A DNA stretch of 48,303 bases from Bacillota bacterium (GTDB taxonomy: Bacteria > Bacillota > Clostridia > Christensenellales > UBA1242). The notes below the pieces were generated by a model. The model did no database searches. It saw only the letters and a list, made by a program, of their open reading frames with translations, and was not told where the DNA came from. Below, one piece after another: positions 9,000 through 18,124 of this stretch (the stretch's first letter is position 1; every line of letters starts with the position of its first letter). A program made the translations under genes and the position numbers. The stretch is from positions 1 to 48,303 of the forward strand of contig WRAD01000004.1 in assembly GCA_009780375.1 (NCBI GenBank). The letters are read 5' to 3'.

Positions 9000-9587
9000 T
9001 TATTTCTTTTTTGCACCTGATTTTGATTCTTTACGTTGAATGCGTTCAGTGCTGTAACGAATACCGTATAAGTGATATGGTTCAACCGGACGAAGATCAC
9101 GAATCTTTGATGCAACTGCACCTACACGTTCCTTTGATGCACCAATTACTTGGATAACTTGCCCTATACCATCACGACCAAGGTTAAGTGCGGAAATTTC
9201 CTGTGGGGTAAGAACTTTGAACTTGATACCCTCTTCGGCCTTGACTTCGCATGGGTGACTGTAACCAATATTTAGAAGAAGTCCATCCCCTTTCATTGCC
9301 GCTTTGTACCCAACACCATTCAAGATTACCGTTTTTGTAAATCCTTGCGATACACCAGTTATCATGTTTTGTATAAGACGGTTATAAAGACCATGTAATG
9401 CACGTGATTTTCCATCTTCTTTTGATCTTTCGACACGAACGGTTGCATTTTCAATAATCACACTTATTGGTGATTTAATTTCCTGTTTAAGTTCTCCTCC
9501 ACTGCCTTTTACCATACAAATGCCTTCGTTAAATTCGACAGTTACGCCTGCTGGGATTTGGATAATGGTTTTTCCGACTCTGCTCAT
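9000..9587 (-). CDS. rplF: 50S ribosomal protein L6 (uL6)
   Basis: 195 aa; the core is about 178 and a short Lys/Ser tail (RKESKSGAKKK) is added. MSRVGKTIIQIPAGVTV and the C-terminal EPYHLYGIRYSTE are diagnostic. L6 binds the sarcin-ricin region of 23S rRNA near the factor-binding site. AAGGAG ribosome site; located between rpsH and rplR. Confidence 0.97.
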   Translation of the reverse strand: MSRVGKTIIQIPAGVTVEFNEGICMVKGSGGELKQEIKSPISVIIENATVRVERSKEDGKSRALHGLYNRLIQNMITGVSQGFTKTVILNGVGYKAAMKGDGLLLNIGYSHPCEVKAEEGIKFKVLTPQEISALNLGRDGIGQVIQVIGASKERVGAVASKIRDLRPVEPYHLYGIRYSTERIQRKESKSGAKKK

Positions 9588-9660
9588 AGGTTTTCTCCTT
9601 TTTCTATGATGTACAATTCACAGTTCCAGTTTGTACGGACTGGGTCCAACTTTATGTTGT

Positions 9661-10095
9661 TTAGTAGATATATGCAAGTACTTCTCCGCCAAGGTTTGCA
9701 CTTCGTGCGGCACGATCAGTCATAATGCCTTTAGAAGTACTTATAACAGCGATACCCAAGCCAGACATAACACGTGGAAGCTCTTCGACTTTTGCGTAAA
9801 CACGCAAACCTGGTTTTGAGATACGGCGAAGTCCTTGGATAACACGTTGTTTGCCATCATGAAGTTTAAAATTAACTTTGATGAATGGACGACCGATGCT
9901 GTCTTCTATATTTTCAATACTGTCAATATAACCTTCCTCAATTAGAATCTTTGCGATTTCCGCCTTGATTTTTGAGTGAGGCACAAGGCAGTTCTCGTGA
10001 CGTGCCTGGATAGCATTACGAATACGGGTAAGCATATCCGCAATTGGGTCAGTTACGACTGTGTTTTTAGGCTTTTTGTTTTCATTGTTTTTCAT
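9661..10095 (-). CDS. rpsH: 30S ribosomal protein S8 (uS8)
   Basis: 144 aa, about 12 longer than usual because of an Asn/Lys-rich start before [14 protein letters not shown]. The C-terminal core ([21 protein letters not shown]) is canonical. S8 nucleates the 16S central domain and in some bacteria represses this operon by binding the mRNA. AAGGAG ribosome site. Confidence 0.96.
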   Translation of the reverse strand: MKNNENKKPKNTVVTDPIADMLTRIRNAIQARHENCLVPHSKIKAEIAKILIEEGYIDSIENIEDSIGRPFIKVNFKLHDGKQRVIQGLRRISKPGLRVYAKVEELPRVMSGLGIAVISTSKGIMTDRAARSANLGGEVLAYIY

Positions 10096-10187
10096 TCAAG
10101 TAGCTCCTTTTTACTATGTAGCAGTGGTTAGCTTTTAATTTTTGCTTGTCATGGCTTTGTTGCCAGTGTGTTTTTCTTGGGTTTTTA

Positions 10188-10388
10188 TTACCAACTTGAT
10201 TTTTTTACGCCTGGAAGTTCACCTTTAAGTGCCTTTTCGCGGAAACAAACACGGCAAATTCCGTATTTTTTAAGTACGGCTTTTGGTCTGCCGCAGATAT
10301 TACAACGCGTGTAATCCCTGACCGCACACGGCTTGCCATTAAGACGTCCTCCACGTTTTTGTTTTTCTTTCATTGCTGCTTTTGCCAT
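10188..10388 (-). CDS. rpsN: 30S ribosomal protein S14, zinc-binding type (uS14)
   Basis: 66 aa. The four cysteines in CNICG and CRVCF form the zinc ribbon of the short, zinc-requiring S14, followed by [17 protein letters not shown], the family C-terminus. The N-terminus is about five residues longer than usual. S14 binds the 3' domain of 16S rRNA in the head. AAGGAG ribosome site. The 92-nt gap to rpsH holds nothing recognisable. Confidence 0.96.
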   Translation of the reverse strand: MAKAAMKEKQKRGGRLNGKPCAVRDYTRCNICGRPKAVLKKYGICRVCFREKALKGELPGVKKSSW

Positions 10389-10411
10389 ATCATATTCTCC
10401 TTATAATTACA

Positions 10412-11056
10412 TTACTTGTTATCTTTTCTGAATGGAAAGCCTAGTGCTTTAAGTAATTCCATACTGTCTTCTCTTGTATTTGCTGTTGTTACTATCGCGA
10501 TATCAAAACCTCGAACTTTTTCAACTTTATCGTAAATGATTTCTGGGAATACAAGTTGTTCTTTGATACCCATTGCATAGTTACCAAATTTGTCGAACGA
10601 TTTTGTTGAACAACCTGCGAAATCACGCACACGTGGCAAGGCAACACTTATAAGTTTGTCAAGAAAGAGGTACATATATTTGCCACGAAGTGTAACTTTT
10701 GCACCGATTCGTTGACCTTCACGAAGTTTAAAGTTAGAAATCGATTTTTTTGCTTTTGTTACAACCGCTTTTTGGTTTGTAATAATGCCAAGTTCATCGA
10801 CCGCAGCGTTGAATTTCTTTGTGTCGTCCTTTACATCGCCTAAACCCATGTTAAGGATGATTTTTTCAAGCCTAGGAACCGCATTTACGTTTCCGAATTT
10901 TTCTGTTAATGCGGGTACAATTTCTGTTATGTATTTTTCGTGTAGACGATTGTGGAATACACGTTTTGGTGCAGAACCTTTTGGTTTTGACGCACTAGAT
11001 TTTGCTACGGGTTTCGCCGTAGTCTTAGTGCTTGCTTTCACTTTTACTTCTTCCAT
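10412..11056 (-). CDS. rplE: 50S ribosomal protein L5 (uL5) with N-terminal extension
   Basis: 214 aa against about 180. The L5 core starts near residue 37 ([15 protein letters not shown]) and includes [23 protein letters not shown] and the [17 protein letters not shown] region. The added N-terminus is Lys/Ala/Ser/Thr rich. AAGGAG before the first ATG supports the long start. L5 binds 5S rRNA and contacts the P-site tRNA. Confidence 0.96.
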   Translation of the reverse strand: MEEVKVKASTKTTAKPVAKSSASKPKGSAPKRVFHNRLHEKYITEIVPALTEKFGNVNAVPRLEKIILNMGLGDVKDDTKKFNAAVDELGIITNQKAVVTKAKKSISNFKLREGQRIGAKVTLRGKYMYLFLDKLISVALPRVRDFAGCSTKSFDKFGNYAMGIKEQLVFPEIIYDKVEKVRGFDIAIVTTANTREDSMELLKALGFPFRKDNK

Positions 11057-11104
11057 GATTTCTCCTTGTTAATTTCGGTGGTCTGGTATTTTGTTATTTA
11101 ATCG

Positions 11105-11614
11105 TTAACTTCCGCCTGTTTTTCGTGGAAGTGCAACACTTGACGAACCTTGTGCCTTTGCAGGGGCTTTTACTTTACTGTCGGCTGTTGCCTTAACTTC
11201 ACGACGGACAAGTGGTTTTTTGTCTACCTTTTTCTCTTCTTTTTCCTCGTTGATTTCTTTTTTCTTTTCTTCTTTTACTTTAACATATTTTCTGTCAAGA
11301 ACTTCGTCACATTTTTTACAGTAACGAACACGTTTATCGCCGATCACTTTGGTGCTTATTCTTGTTGGCTTGCCACACTTGCAAAGAATCATTACATTTG
11401 AAATATCAATTGCTCCTGCTTTCTTTTCACGTGCAGATTTTTGCTGGGCCGACCTTGCCTTTTTGTGTTTAATAACAACATTTACACCATCAACAATACA
11501 TGAATTGTCTTCTGGATTTACCATAAGGACTTTACCTTTTTTCCCACGATCTTTGCCAGAAACAACCATAACGGTATCTCCGCGACGAATATTTGTGTTA
11601 ATCTTTTTTTCCAT
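11105..11614 (-). CDS. rplX: 50S ribosomal protein L24 (uL24) with zinc-ribbon remnant and long tail
   Basis: 169 aa against about 103. Residues 8-60 carry the KOW motif (GDTVMVVSGKDRGKKGKV), which starts 50S assembly by binding the 5' end of 23S rRNA. Next comes a cysteine ribbon found in many L24 proteins, but the first knuckle reads CKC (CxC) instead of CxxC, paired with CKKC. A tail of about 65 Lys/Glu/Val/Ala-rich residues follows. GGAGGT lies inside the end of rplN, whose stop directly precedes this gene. Confidence 0.95.
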   Translation of the reverse strand: MEKKINTNIRRGDTVMVVSGKDRGKKGKVLMVNPEDNSCIVDGVNVVIKHKKARSAQQKSAREKKAGAIDISNVMILCKCGKPTRISTKVIGDKRVRYCKKCDEVLDRKYVKVKEEKKKEINEEKEEKKVDKKPLVRREVKATADSKVKAPAKAQGSSSVALPRKTGGS

Positions 11615-11983
11615 TTAAAGTACCTCCGGTGCCAATGACACGATTTTCATAAATCCTTTTTCACGAAGTTCCCTTGCAACAGGTCCGAAAATACGTGTGC
11701 CAATTGGATTATTTTCCTTGTTGATAATGACAGCAGCGTTGTCGTCAAAACGAATATGCGTACCATCGACACGTTTTTTGTCTTTTTTTGTGCGGACAAT
11801 AACGGCCTTGATAACATCACCTTTTTTAACCGAGCCATTTGGTTCGGCTTTCTTGACACTCGCGACAATTATATCACCTATGCCCCCGTTTTTGCGAACA
11901 CTGCCGCCCAAAACTCGGATAACACCTATTTCTTTGGCTCCCGTGTTGTCTGCTACTTTTAATCTTGTTTCGGTTTGTACCAT
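11615..11983 (-). CDS. rplN: 50S ribosomal protein L14 (uL14)
   Basis: 122 aa, exactly the family length. [30 protein letters not shown] and [13 protein letters not shown] are invariant L14 sequence. It sits at the subunit interface and contacts 16S helix 14 and the silencing factor RsfS. GGGAG ribosome site; no gap to rplX. Confidence 0.98.
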   Translation of the reverse strand: MVQTETRLKVADNTGAKEIGVIRVLGGSVRKNGGIGDIIVASVKKAEPNGSVKKGDVIKAVIVRTKKDKKRVDGTHIRFDDNAAVIINKENNPIGTRIFGPVARELREKGFMKIVSLAPEVL

Positions 11984-12014
11984 GATTGGTCTCCCTTAGT
12001 GAATTTTGTGTAAA

Positions 12015-12290
12015 TTATTTTGCTTTTTCAACGATTCGAAGCAATCTAAAGTATTTATCCTTTGAAAGCTTTCTTGTTTCCATGATTTCAACTGTGTCGC
12101 CAACGCCACATTCGTTATTCTCGTCATGAGCTTTGAATTTTTTAGAACGAGTAACGGTTTTCTTGTAAAGTGGATGAGGTTTCTTTTCAGAAATAAGAAC
12201 AACGATTGTTTTATCCATTTTATCGGAAACGACTTTGCCAGTTCTTATTTTCCGAAGGTTACGTTCGACTTTTTGTTCAATTGCTGTCAT
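12015..12290 (-). CDS. rpsQ: 30S ribosomal protein S17 (uS17)
   Basis: 91 aa, close to normal. [19 protein letters not shown] and [19 protein letters not shown] are diagnostic. S17 binds the 5' domain of 16S rRNA. Its ATG overlaps the stop of rpmC by 4 bp and uses an AGGAGG site inside rpmC. Confidence 0.97.
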   Translation of the reverse strand: MTAIEQKVERNLRKIRTGKVVSDKMDKTIVVLISEKKPHPLYKKTVTRSKKFKAHDENNECGVGDTVEIMETRKLSKDKYFRLLRIVEKAK

Positions 12291-12586
12291 TTGTTACCTC
12301 CTTCTTCATCTTTCTTATCTGCTTTTTTAGGTGCAGGTTTTTCGTCCTTCTTTACAGGTGTGACTTTTGTTGTCTTACCTTTGTTTTTAATGACACCATA
12401 TTCACGTTCTTTCAAAATTGTCATTACCCTTGCTATATCTTTTTTAACAACATTTATTGCAATTGGGTTTTTCAGTTGCCCTGTAGAGTTTTGAAATCTT
12501 AGGTTAAAGAGTTCATTTTTTAGATTGTTGAACTTGTCTTTAAGTTCTTGGGTTGTCATGTCGTGGTATAGTCTTGCTCTGTCCAT
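12287..12586 (-). CDS. rpmC: 50S ribosomal protein L29 (uL29) with C-terminal extension
   Basis: 99 aa against about 66. The two-helix L29 core ([22 protein letters not shown], then [15 protein letters not shown]) lies at the tunnel exit next to L23, where SRP and trigger factor dock. A Lys/Asp/Pro-rich tail of about 30 residues follows. It overlaps rplP by one base and rpsQ by four. Confidence 0.95.
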   Translation of the reverse strand: MDRARLYHDMTTQELKDKFNNLKNELFNLRFQNSTGQLKNPIAINVVKKDIARVMTILKEREYGVIKNKGKTTKVTPVKKDEKPAPKKADKKDEEGGNK

Positions 12587-13110
12587 TATGCTGCACCTCC
12601 TTCTGCGGTTTCAGTTGTTTCGACTTCTGTTGGCTGACCAGTTTCTGCTTTTGCTTCGTCCAGATATACAACTTTTCCTTTTACATATCTCTTTTCACGA
12701 ATCACATCCCGTTTAACAAATTTACATTTGCATGGAAGTTTATGCATACCAAGTCTAAGCGCCTCTCTTGCCATTTCCTCGGAAACACCGGCGAGTTCGT
12801 ATAAAACTCTGCCTGGTTTTATAACCGCAACCCATTTGTCTGGTGAACCTTTACCTCCACCCATTCGAACTTCGGCAGGTTTTTTGGTAACAGGCTTGTG
12901 TGGGAATATATTTATCCAAACTTTACCACCACGTTTTGTGTAACGAGTCATTGCAATACGAGCAGCCTCTATTTGGTTGCTTGTAATCCAACATGGTTCG
13001 GTTGCGACCAACCCATAGTCTCCGTATGCAAGTTGATTACCACGTGTGGCTTTACCCGTCATACGTCCACGGTGTAATTTTCGTCGCTTAACTCTTCTTG
13101 GCATTAACAT
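12586..13110 (-). CDS. rplP: 50S ribosomal protein L16 (uL16) with acidic C-terminal tail
   Basis: 174 aa against about 144. [34 protein letters not shown] and the [16 protein letters not shown] segment are canonical; L16 organises the A-site region of 23S rRNA. A Glu/Thr-rich acidic tail of about 30 residues follows, opposite in charge to the other tails. The ATG at 13110 is kept because AAGGAG is 8 nt upstream; an ATG two codons later is possible. Confidence 0.96.
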   Translation of the reverse strand: MLMPRRVKRRKLHRGRMTGKATRGNQLAYGDYGLVATEPCWITSNQIEAARIAMTRYTKRGGKVWINIFPHKPVTKKPAEVRMGGGKGSPDKWVAVIKPGRVLYELAGVSEEMAREALRLGMHKLPCKCKFVKRDVIREKRYVKGKVVYLDEAKAETGQPTEVETTETAEGGAA

Positions 13111-13150
13111 TTTGGTTTCTCCTTATATCTAGTTAGAAGTTCTTGTAATT

Positions 13151-14080
13151 TTATTGTTGCCCTTGAGGCGGTTTCGATGTAAATGATTTACGAACAAATT
13201 CTGGTTTTGGACGGTTTGGATCAAATTGTCTTTGTCCGCCTTCTGGCCTTGGTCTGTTCGGATCATATGGTGGACGAGGTTTTGACGAATCAAATGCAGG
13301 TCTTGGACGGTTTGGATCAAACGGTCTTTTATCACGATCTCCAAATGGTTTTCTGTCACCGAATGGTTTTCTTGGACCACTGTCACGTTCTGTTCTTGAT
13401 GCACGTGTTACTTCACCTGTACGACGTGATTTACCTTTAATTTCTCCGTGGCAAATCCAACATTTAACACCGATAACACCAAATGTTGTGTGAGCCTCTG
13501 CAAAACCATATTCAATATCAGAACGAAGCGTATGGAGTGGTAGAATTCCTGTTTGATAGTGTTCGGAACGAGCGATGTCTGCCCCATCTAAACGACCACC
13601 AACCATGACTTTTATACCTTTTACACCGGCTTTCATTGCTTTTTGCATTGCCATTTTCATTGCACGACGCCAAGCGACACGTTTTTCAAGTTGAATCGCA
13701 ATTGATTGAGCCACAAGTACCGCATCCGCATCAATGTTTTTAACTTCACGCACATTAACGTCAAGAGTTTTCGTACCAACGATTTTCTGAAGGTCTTTTT
13801 TTACTTTGTCAATTCCTGAACCTTTTTGACCGATAAAGATACCTGGTTTTGCGGTATAAACATTAACCGAGACACGAGCAACGGTACGATCAATGGTAAT
13901 TTTTGAAATTGAACAATTATTAAGACCAGCTTTGTTGCTGTAATTATTCATTATATATGTACGGACATCGTGATCTTCCTTGATAAATGCCGCCATATCT
14001 TTTTTAGGTGCAACCCATGTAGAGCTCCAATCCTTATTAACCCCTACTCTAAAACCGTGTGGATTTACTTTCTGTCCCAT
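13151..14080 (-). CDS. rpsC: 30S ribosomal protein S3 (uS3) with Pro/Arg/Asp repeat tail
   Basis: 309 aa against about 215. MGQKVNPHGFRVGVNKDWSS, the KH-domain GxxG region GQKGSGIDKVKKD and VKCWICHGE mark S3, part of the mRNA entry helicase on the head. After residue about 220 comes a tail built from repeats of the type FDPNRPRP, mixed with DRKPFGDR, quite unlike the Lys/Ala tails of its neighbours. GGAGGGT ribosome site; the ATG overlaps the rplV stop by one base. Confidence 0.96.
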   Translation of the reverse strand: MGQKVNPHGFRVGVNKDWSSTWVAPKKDMAAFIKEDHDVRTYIMNNYSNKAGLNNCSISKITIDRTVARVSVNVYTAKPGIFIGQKGSGIDKVKKDLQKIVGTKTLDVNVREVKNIDADAVLVAQSIAIQLEKRVAWRRAMKMAMQKAMKAGVKGIKVMVGGRLDGADIARSEHYQTGILPLHTLRSDIEYGFAEAHTTFGVIGVKCWICHGEIKGKSRRTGEVTRASRTERDSGPRKPFGDRKPFGDRDKRPFDPNRPRPAFDSSKPRPPYDPNRPRPEGGQRQFDPNRPKPEFVRKSFTSKPPQGQQ

Positions 14081-14706
14081 TAGTTACCCTCCTTTTTAAC
14101 AACTTCTTTCTTTGTGCCAAGTGGCTTTTTAGCGTTAGGTGTTTCTGTTATCGGGTTTTCCGCACCTTTACCTGGAGTTGATTTTGGTTTTGGAGTAGTT
14201 GTTGTTTTTTTCACTGTTGCACCTTCTGATTTTTTTTCTGGTTTCTTTGGTGCTTCTGGTTTCTTTTCTGCTGATGCTGCGGTTTTTGATGGTTTTGCTT
14301 TTGCAATTGTTTTAGCAACATCTTGCTTTTCATCAAGAATTACGCGTATATGACTTGTTCTTTTAAGAATTCTGTCACCACGTCCTTTTGCACGAGGCAT
14401 CATGCGCTTGTATGTTGGACCTTGAGTTGCGTAACATTCTGCAACAAATAAAGTATCTTTTGACATGTTAAGATTGTTTTCTGCATTTGCGGCGGCAGAA
14501 TTAAGAACTTTTAGGATTAGAGGACTTGCACTCTTATTTGTGTTAGACAAAATATTAACCGCATCTTCATAACGCTTGCCACGAATCAAATCAAGTACTA
14601 TTATAACCTTGCTTGATGAAATACGCAAATATTTCGCAATTGCCTGTGGACGTTTGTCACGATTTTCTGCATTTTTCTTTGCACGTTCTCTTGTATTTGT
14701 TGCCAT
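14080..14706 (-). CDS. rplV: 50S ribosomal protein L22 (uL22) with very long C-terminal tail
   Basis: 208 aa against about 112. The L22 core (AIAKYLRISSSKVIIVLDLI through RAKGRGDRILKRTSHIRVIL) lines the exit tunnel with its beta hairpin. It is followed by about 88 residues of Lys/Pro/Thr/Ala low complexity, such as KKPEAPKKPEKKSEG. The tail would start on the ribosome surface near the tunnel exit. AAGGAG ribosome site. The 90-nt gap to rpsS contains GTAGGGGCGAGCC on the minus strand, of unknown meaning. Confidence 0.95.
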   Translation of the reverse strand: MATNTRERAKKNAENRDKRPQAIAKYLRISSSKVIIVLDLIRGKRYEDAVNILSNTNKSASPLILKVLNSAAANAENNLNMSKDTLFVAECYATQGPTYKRMMPRAKGRGDRILKRTSHIRVILDEKQDVAKTIAKAKPSKTAASAEKKPEAPKKPEKKSEGATVKKTTTTPKPKSTPGKGAENPITETPNAKKPLGTKKEVVKKEGN

Positions 14707-14796
14707 TTTTTACTCCTTAGTCAAGTACTCTCTGATGATTTCCCTGTAATTTTTGTTGCATAGCAGGCTCGCCCCTACATATGTTTTTTACTTTTA

Positions 14797-15087
14797 TTAT
14801 CCTTTCTTGCCTTTTGCCTTGATTGCTTTGACGCCTCCGTGACCTGGGAATGTTCTTGTTGCACTGAATTCGCCAAGTTTGTGCCCAACCATTTCTGATT
14901 TCACATAAACCGGAATATGCTTTTTACCATTGTAAACAGCAATGGTATGACCTACGAATGAAGGCAAGATAGTACATGAACGTGCCCATGTTTTAATAAT
15001 ACGCTTTTCATTTTTTTCGTTCATTGCATCAATCTTTTTTTCAAGATTTTCAACAACGTATGGTCCTTTTTTTATACTTCTGCTCAT
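14797..15087 (-). CDS. rpsS: 30S ribosomal protein S19 (uS19)
   Basis: 96 aa, normal. [36 protein letters not shown] and [18 protein letters not shown] are signature S19 sequence, in the 30S head next to S13. AGGAG ribosome site between rplB and rplV. Confidence 0.98.
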   Translation of the reverse strand: MSRSIKKGPYVVENLEKKIDAMNEKNEKRIIKTWARSCTILPSFVGHTIAVYNGKKHIPVYVKSEMVGHKLGEFSATRTFPGHGGVKAIKAKGKKG

Positions 15088-15116
15088 TATGTTTCTCCTA
15101 GTTTTTAGTCTTGCAT

Positions 15117-15956
15117 TTATTTCGATGGTCTGCGTTTTACAATAAATCGTGAACTTGGTTTTTTATCTTTTCTGGTCTTCTTACCCATAGTTGGTTTACC
15201 CCAAGGTGTAACAGGTGTTGCACGTCCAATTGGCGATTTTCCTTCACCACCACCATGTGGGTGATCACAAGGATTCATGACCGAACCGCGAACAGTTGGT
15301 TTGATTCCCATGTGGCGTTTACGACCAGCCTTTCCAAGGGAAATGAGTTCATGGTCAATATTTCCAACACGTCCAAGTGTTGCAAAACATTTTTCTGGAA
15401 TTCGACGCATTTCGCCAGACGGCATTTTAAGTGTTGCATATCCGTTGTCGCGTCCAGCAAGTGTTGCATAATTTCCGGCACTTCGTGCTATTTGCCCACC
15501 TTTTCCCGGTTGCATTTCGATGTTATGAATTGTTGAACCAATCGGCATTGCACTAAGTGGCATTGCATTACCTATTTTGACTTCGACAGATGGACCACTT
15601 ATAACAGTGTCACCTTTTGAGAGTCCTAGAGGGGCAAGAATGTATGCCTTTGAACCATCAACATAGTATAATAATGCAATATTTGCGGTGCGATTTGGAT
15701 CATATTCAATTGCCTCAACCTTTGCAGGTACATTGTGCTTGAGACGCTTAAAGTCAATGATACGATATTTTTGCTTTGCACCACCACCAATATGTCGTGT
15801 TGTTATTTTACCTTGAAAATTTCGTCCGCCTGTTTTTGATTTTTTGGCGAGAAGGCTCTTCTCGGGTGCCTTTCTTTTATCGGTTATTTCGTCAAAGGTA
15901 GACATAGTTTTATGTCTTGACCCTGGCGATGTTGGATTAAACCTTTTGATTCCCAT
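15117..15956 (-). CDS. rplB: 50S ribosomal protein L2 (uL2)
   Basis: 279 aa, normal. [19 protein letters not shown], the central SH3-like region with [14 protein letters not shown], and the C-terminal [18 protein letters not shown] loop with the histidine needed for peptidyl transferase centre structure are all present. AAGAGG ribosome site. Confidence 0.98.
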   Translation of the reverse strand: MGIKRFNPTSPGSRHKTMSTFDEITDKRKAPEKSLLAKKSKTGGRNFQGKITTRHIGGGAKQKYRIIDFKRLKHNVPAKVEAIEYDPNRTANIALLYYVDGSKAYILAPLGLSKGDTVISGPSVEVKIGNAMPLSAMPIGSTIHNIEMQPGKGGQIARSAGNYATLAGRDNGYATLKMPSGEMRRIPEKCFATLGRVGNIDHELISLGKAGRKRHMGIKPTVRGSVMNPCDHPHGGGEGKSPIGRATPVTPWGKPTMGKKTRKDKKPSSRFIVKRRPSK

Positions 15957-16002
15957 AATTTTCCTCTTTATAATAGATTTTTCTTTTAGATTATTTAAGC
16001 CA

Positions 16003-16296
16003 TTATTTCAAGCCTTCAAAGAATTCGATTGGCTTTGATTTTGGTGTAAGTGTCACATAAGCCTTTTTCCATGATGATGTATAACCACTTGTTCTTCCTT
16101 GACGTTTTGGTTTTCCATCATAACGGATTGTGTTTACTTTTTCAACTTTTGCACCTTTGAAGACTTGTTCAATTGCCGCTTTGATTTGTGGTTTTGTTGC
16201 ACTCTTGGCAACCTCGAAGACATATTTTTTGTCTTGTGTTTCTGCCATGCCTTTTTCACTGATGATTGGGCGAATGATTATATCGTATGCGTTCAT
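16003..16296 (-). CDS. rplW: 50S ribosomal protein L23 (uL23)
   Basis: 97 aa, normal. [23 protein letters not shown] and the C-terminal [19 protein letters not shown] are typical. L23 sits at the tunnel exit and docks trigger factor and SRP. Its ATG overlaps the rplD stop by 4 bp and it has a GGAGGT site inside rplD. Confidence 0.97.
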   Translation of the reverse strand: MNAYDIIIRPIISEKGMAETQDKKYVFEVAKSATKPQIKAAIEQVFKGAKVEKVNTIRYDGKPKRQGRTSGYTSSWKKAYVTLTPKSKPIEFFEGLK

Positions 16297-16982
16297 GCTG
16301 TTACCTCCTTAGCCACTGTCTTTTTGGCAACTGGTTTTTCTTCGGCGATTGGTTCATCTTTGTACTGGGCATCGATTGCTTTGATGGCATCAACACTTGC
16401 AACGATGTATTTAAAGTTAACAATATCCATGACACTTAGTTGTGCTGCGGTTGTAATTTCGACTTTTGGCAAGTTATTTGCAGAGCGAAGAAATTGTTCA
16501 TCTTTGCCGTTGGTTACAAATAATATACGTTTGCCAGCAAGTTTGATATTTTCAAGGATATCCGCAACAAGCTTTGTTTTAGCTTCTTTGAGATCCATTG
16601 TTTTAAGGACAAGAAGTTCATTATCGCCCAGTTTTGCACTTATAGCAGAAACAAAAGCACCGAATTTTTTCTTTTTGTTGATCTTTGTTGTAAAGTCACG
16701 TGGTTTTGGTGCAAATGCAACCCCACCACCGACATGGTGCACGGATTTTGTCGACCCCTGACGTGCACGTCCAGTACCTTTTTGACGATAAGGTTTTGCC
16801 GCATGTCCACGAACATCTTGCCTTGCGAGTGTTGACTTTGTTCCTTGGCGTTGATTATTCATCTGAGCAATCGCAACTTCGTGAATGAGACTGTCATTAC
16901 GTTCTGCCCCAAATACACTAGGTGACACATCAACTGTTCCGCTTGCTTTGCCTTGTTGGTCTATTACTTTGATTTTAATCAT
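16293..16982 (-). CDS. rplD: 50S ribosomal protein L4 (uL4)
   Basis: 229 aa against about 207; the extra residues are a Glu/Lys/Val/Ala tail. The tunnel loop sequence RQDVRGHAAKPYRQKGTGRA and GGGVAFAPKPRDF identify L4, which lines the exit tunnel constriction and can autoregulate this operon in some bacteria. The start overlaps the rplC stop by one base (TAATG); GGAGGT ribosome site. Confidence 0.97.
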   Translation of the reverse strand: MIKIKVIDQQGKASGTVDVSPSVFGAERNDSLIHEVAIAQMNNQRQGTKSTLARQDVRGHAAKPYRQKGTGRARQGSTKSVHHVGGGVAFAPKPRDFTTKINKKKKFGAFVSAISAKLGDNELLVLKTMDLKEAKTKLVADILENIKLAGKRILFVTNGKDEQFLRSANNLPKVEITTAAQLSVMDIVNFKYIVASVDAIKAIDAQYKDEPIAEEKPVAKKTVAKEVTA

Positions 16983-17629
16983 TACCTAGCACCTCCTTGT
17001 TTCTTTACGGCACTCTTTACAACTACAAGTGAACCGTCTGGCCCAGGTATTCCGCCCTTTATAAGGAGACAGTTTTTATCAACGTCAACACCAACAATGG
17101 TGAGGTTTTGAATTGTTACCTGTTCATTACCATACTGACCAGCCATGTGTTTGTTTTTAAAAACACGACTTGGGCAACTGTTTGCACCCATAGAACCAAC
17201 GTGTCTGTGCACAGGGCCTGTACCGTGAGACATTGGACCTACACGAGCCTGGTTCCAACGCTTGATAACACCTGTGAAACCGCGACCTTTTGTTTTTGCG
17301 GTTACGTCAACAATATCACCAATTGAAAAAACGTCTGCCTTGAATTCGCCTCCAACTTTGTGGTCGTGTCCGGCCTCAACGCGGAATTCTTTAAGGTAAC
17401 GTTTTGGAGAAATACCAGCTTTTTTAAATTGACCTGTCATAGGTTTATTTACAAGGGATTTTCGTTTTTCACCGAATCCAACAACAACAGCCTCATAGCC
17501 ATCTGTTTCTTTTGTTTTCACTTGTACGATTTGGCAAGGTCCGGCTTCGACCACTGTTACAGGAATAACAATGCCTTTGTCGCCAAAGACTTGTGTCATT
17601 CCTCGCTTAATTCCTAATACGCCTTTCAT
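16982..17629 (-). CDS. rplC: 50S ribosomal protein L3 (uL3)
   Basis: 215 aa, normal. [28 protein letters not shown] and [19 protein letters not shown] are diagnostic; the last is the loop reaching the peptidyl transferase centre. L3 starts 50S assembly. GGAG ribosome site, 52 nt after rpsJ. Confidence 0.98.
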   Translation of the reverse strand: MKGVLGIKRGMTQVFGDKGIVIPVTVVEAGPCQIVQVKTKETDGYEAVVVGFGEKRKSLVNKPMTGQFKKAGISPKRYLKEFRVEAGHDHKVGGEFKADVFSIGDIVDVTAKTKGRGFTGVIKRWNQARVGPMSHGTGPVHRHVGSMGANSCPSRVFKNKHMAGQYGNEQVTIQNLTIVGVDVDKNCLLIKGGIPGPDGSLVVVKSAVKKQGGAR

Positions 17630-17681
17630 GATGTTCTCCTAAATTTTTCTTTGCTGTGCTTTGAAATATTATTTAAAGTGT

Positions 17682-17996
17682 TTATGCAGTAAGTTTGATT
17701 TGGATTTCTACCCCAGCGGGCATCTCAAGTCGGGTAAGTGCTTCTACTACTTTTTGATTTGGATTATAAATATCAAGCAGACGTTTGTGAGTTCTTTTTT
17801 CGAACTGTTCACGACTGTCTTTATATTTGTGTGGACTTCGGATGACGGTTACAACTTCTTTAATTGTTGGAAGTGGCACAGGTCCACTTATCTTTGCACC
17901 GTTTTTTGTAACGATGTCAATGATGCGTACAAGTGCACTCTCTACGAGGCTGTGGTCATAGCCTGATAGTTTTACTCTGATTTTTGAAGTCGACAT
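17682..17996 (-). CDS. rpsJ: 30S ribosomal protein S10 (uS10)
   Basis: 104 aa. The ORF track starts at a GTG at 18020, but AGGAGG lies between that GTG and the ATG at 17996, giving MSTSKIRVKLSGYDH, the standard S10 start. MLDIYNP-type loop (RLLDIYNPNQK) and ALTRLEMPAGVEI are canonical. S10 sits in the 30S head and also pairs with NusB in antitermination. First gene of the operon, about 75 nt after the predicted transcription start. Confidence 0.97.
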   Translation of the reverse strand: MSTSKIRVKLSGYDHSLVESALVRIIDIVTKNGAKISGPVPLPTIKEVVTVIRSPHKYKDSREQFEKRTHKRLLDIYNPNQKVVEALTRLEMPAGVEIQIKLTA

Positions 17997-18077
17997 ATCC
18001 TTCCTCCTGTTGTCTTCCACTTATCCGTGCGTTTCTTTTTTTGTTTAATACACAAAAAGACTGCACACAAGTCATCT

Positions 18078-18105
18078 ATTATATCATGTAGAAAAATCTT
18101 GTCAA
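18078..18105 (-). promoter_or_regulatory. Main sigma-A promoter of the S10-spc operon
   Basis: Perfect TTGACA (18100-18105, minus strand) and perfect TATAAT (18078-18083) with a 16-nt spacer. Transcription would start near 18070, leaving a leader of about 75 nt before rpsJ. No large L4-type leader structure is evident at this length. Confidence 0.9.
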
Positions 18106-18124
18106 GAGGTTTTATTAAAAAAAT

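Noticed and set aside
13129-13404. 91-aa ORF overlapping the S3 tail
   Set aside because: Shadow produced by the repeated codons of the S3 tail in another frame.
14707-14796. GTAGGGGCGAGCC segment between rpsS and rplV as a mobile repeat
   Set aside because: It recalls REP-like sequences but has no second copy in the window and no clear palindrome.
17997-18020. GTG start of rpsJ at 18020
   Set aside because: AGGAGG lies between it and the ATG at 17996, which gives the standard S10 N-terminus.
18040-18075. GACT-TGTGTGC-AGTC-TTTTT as an attenuator in the S10 leader
   Set aside because: Only 4 bp of stem; too weak to support.
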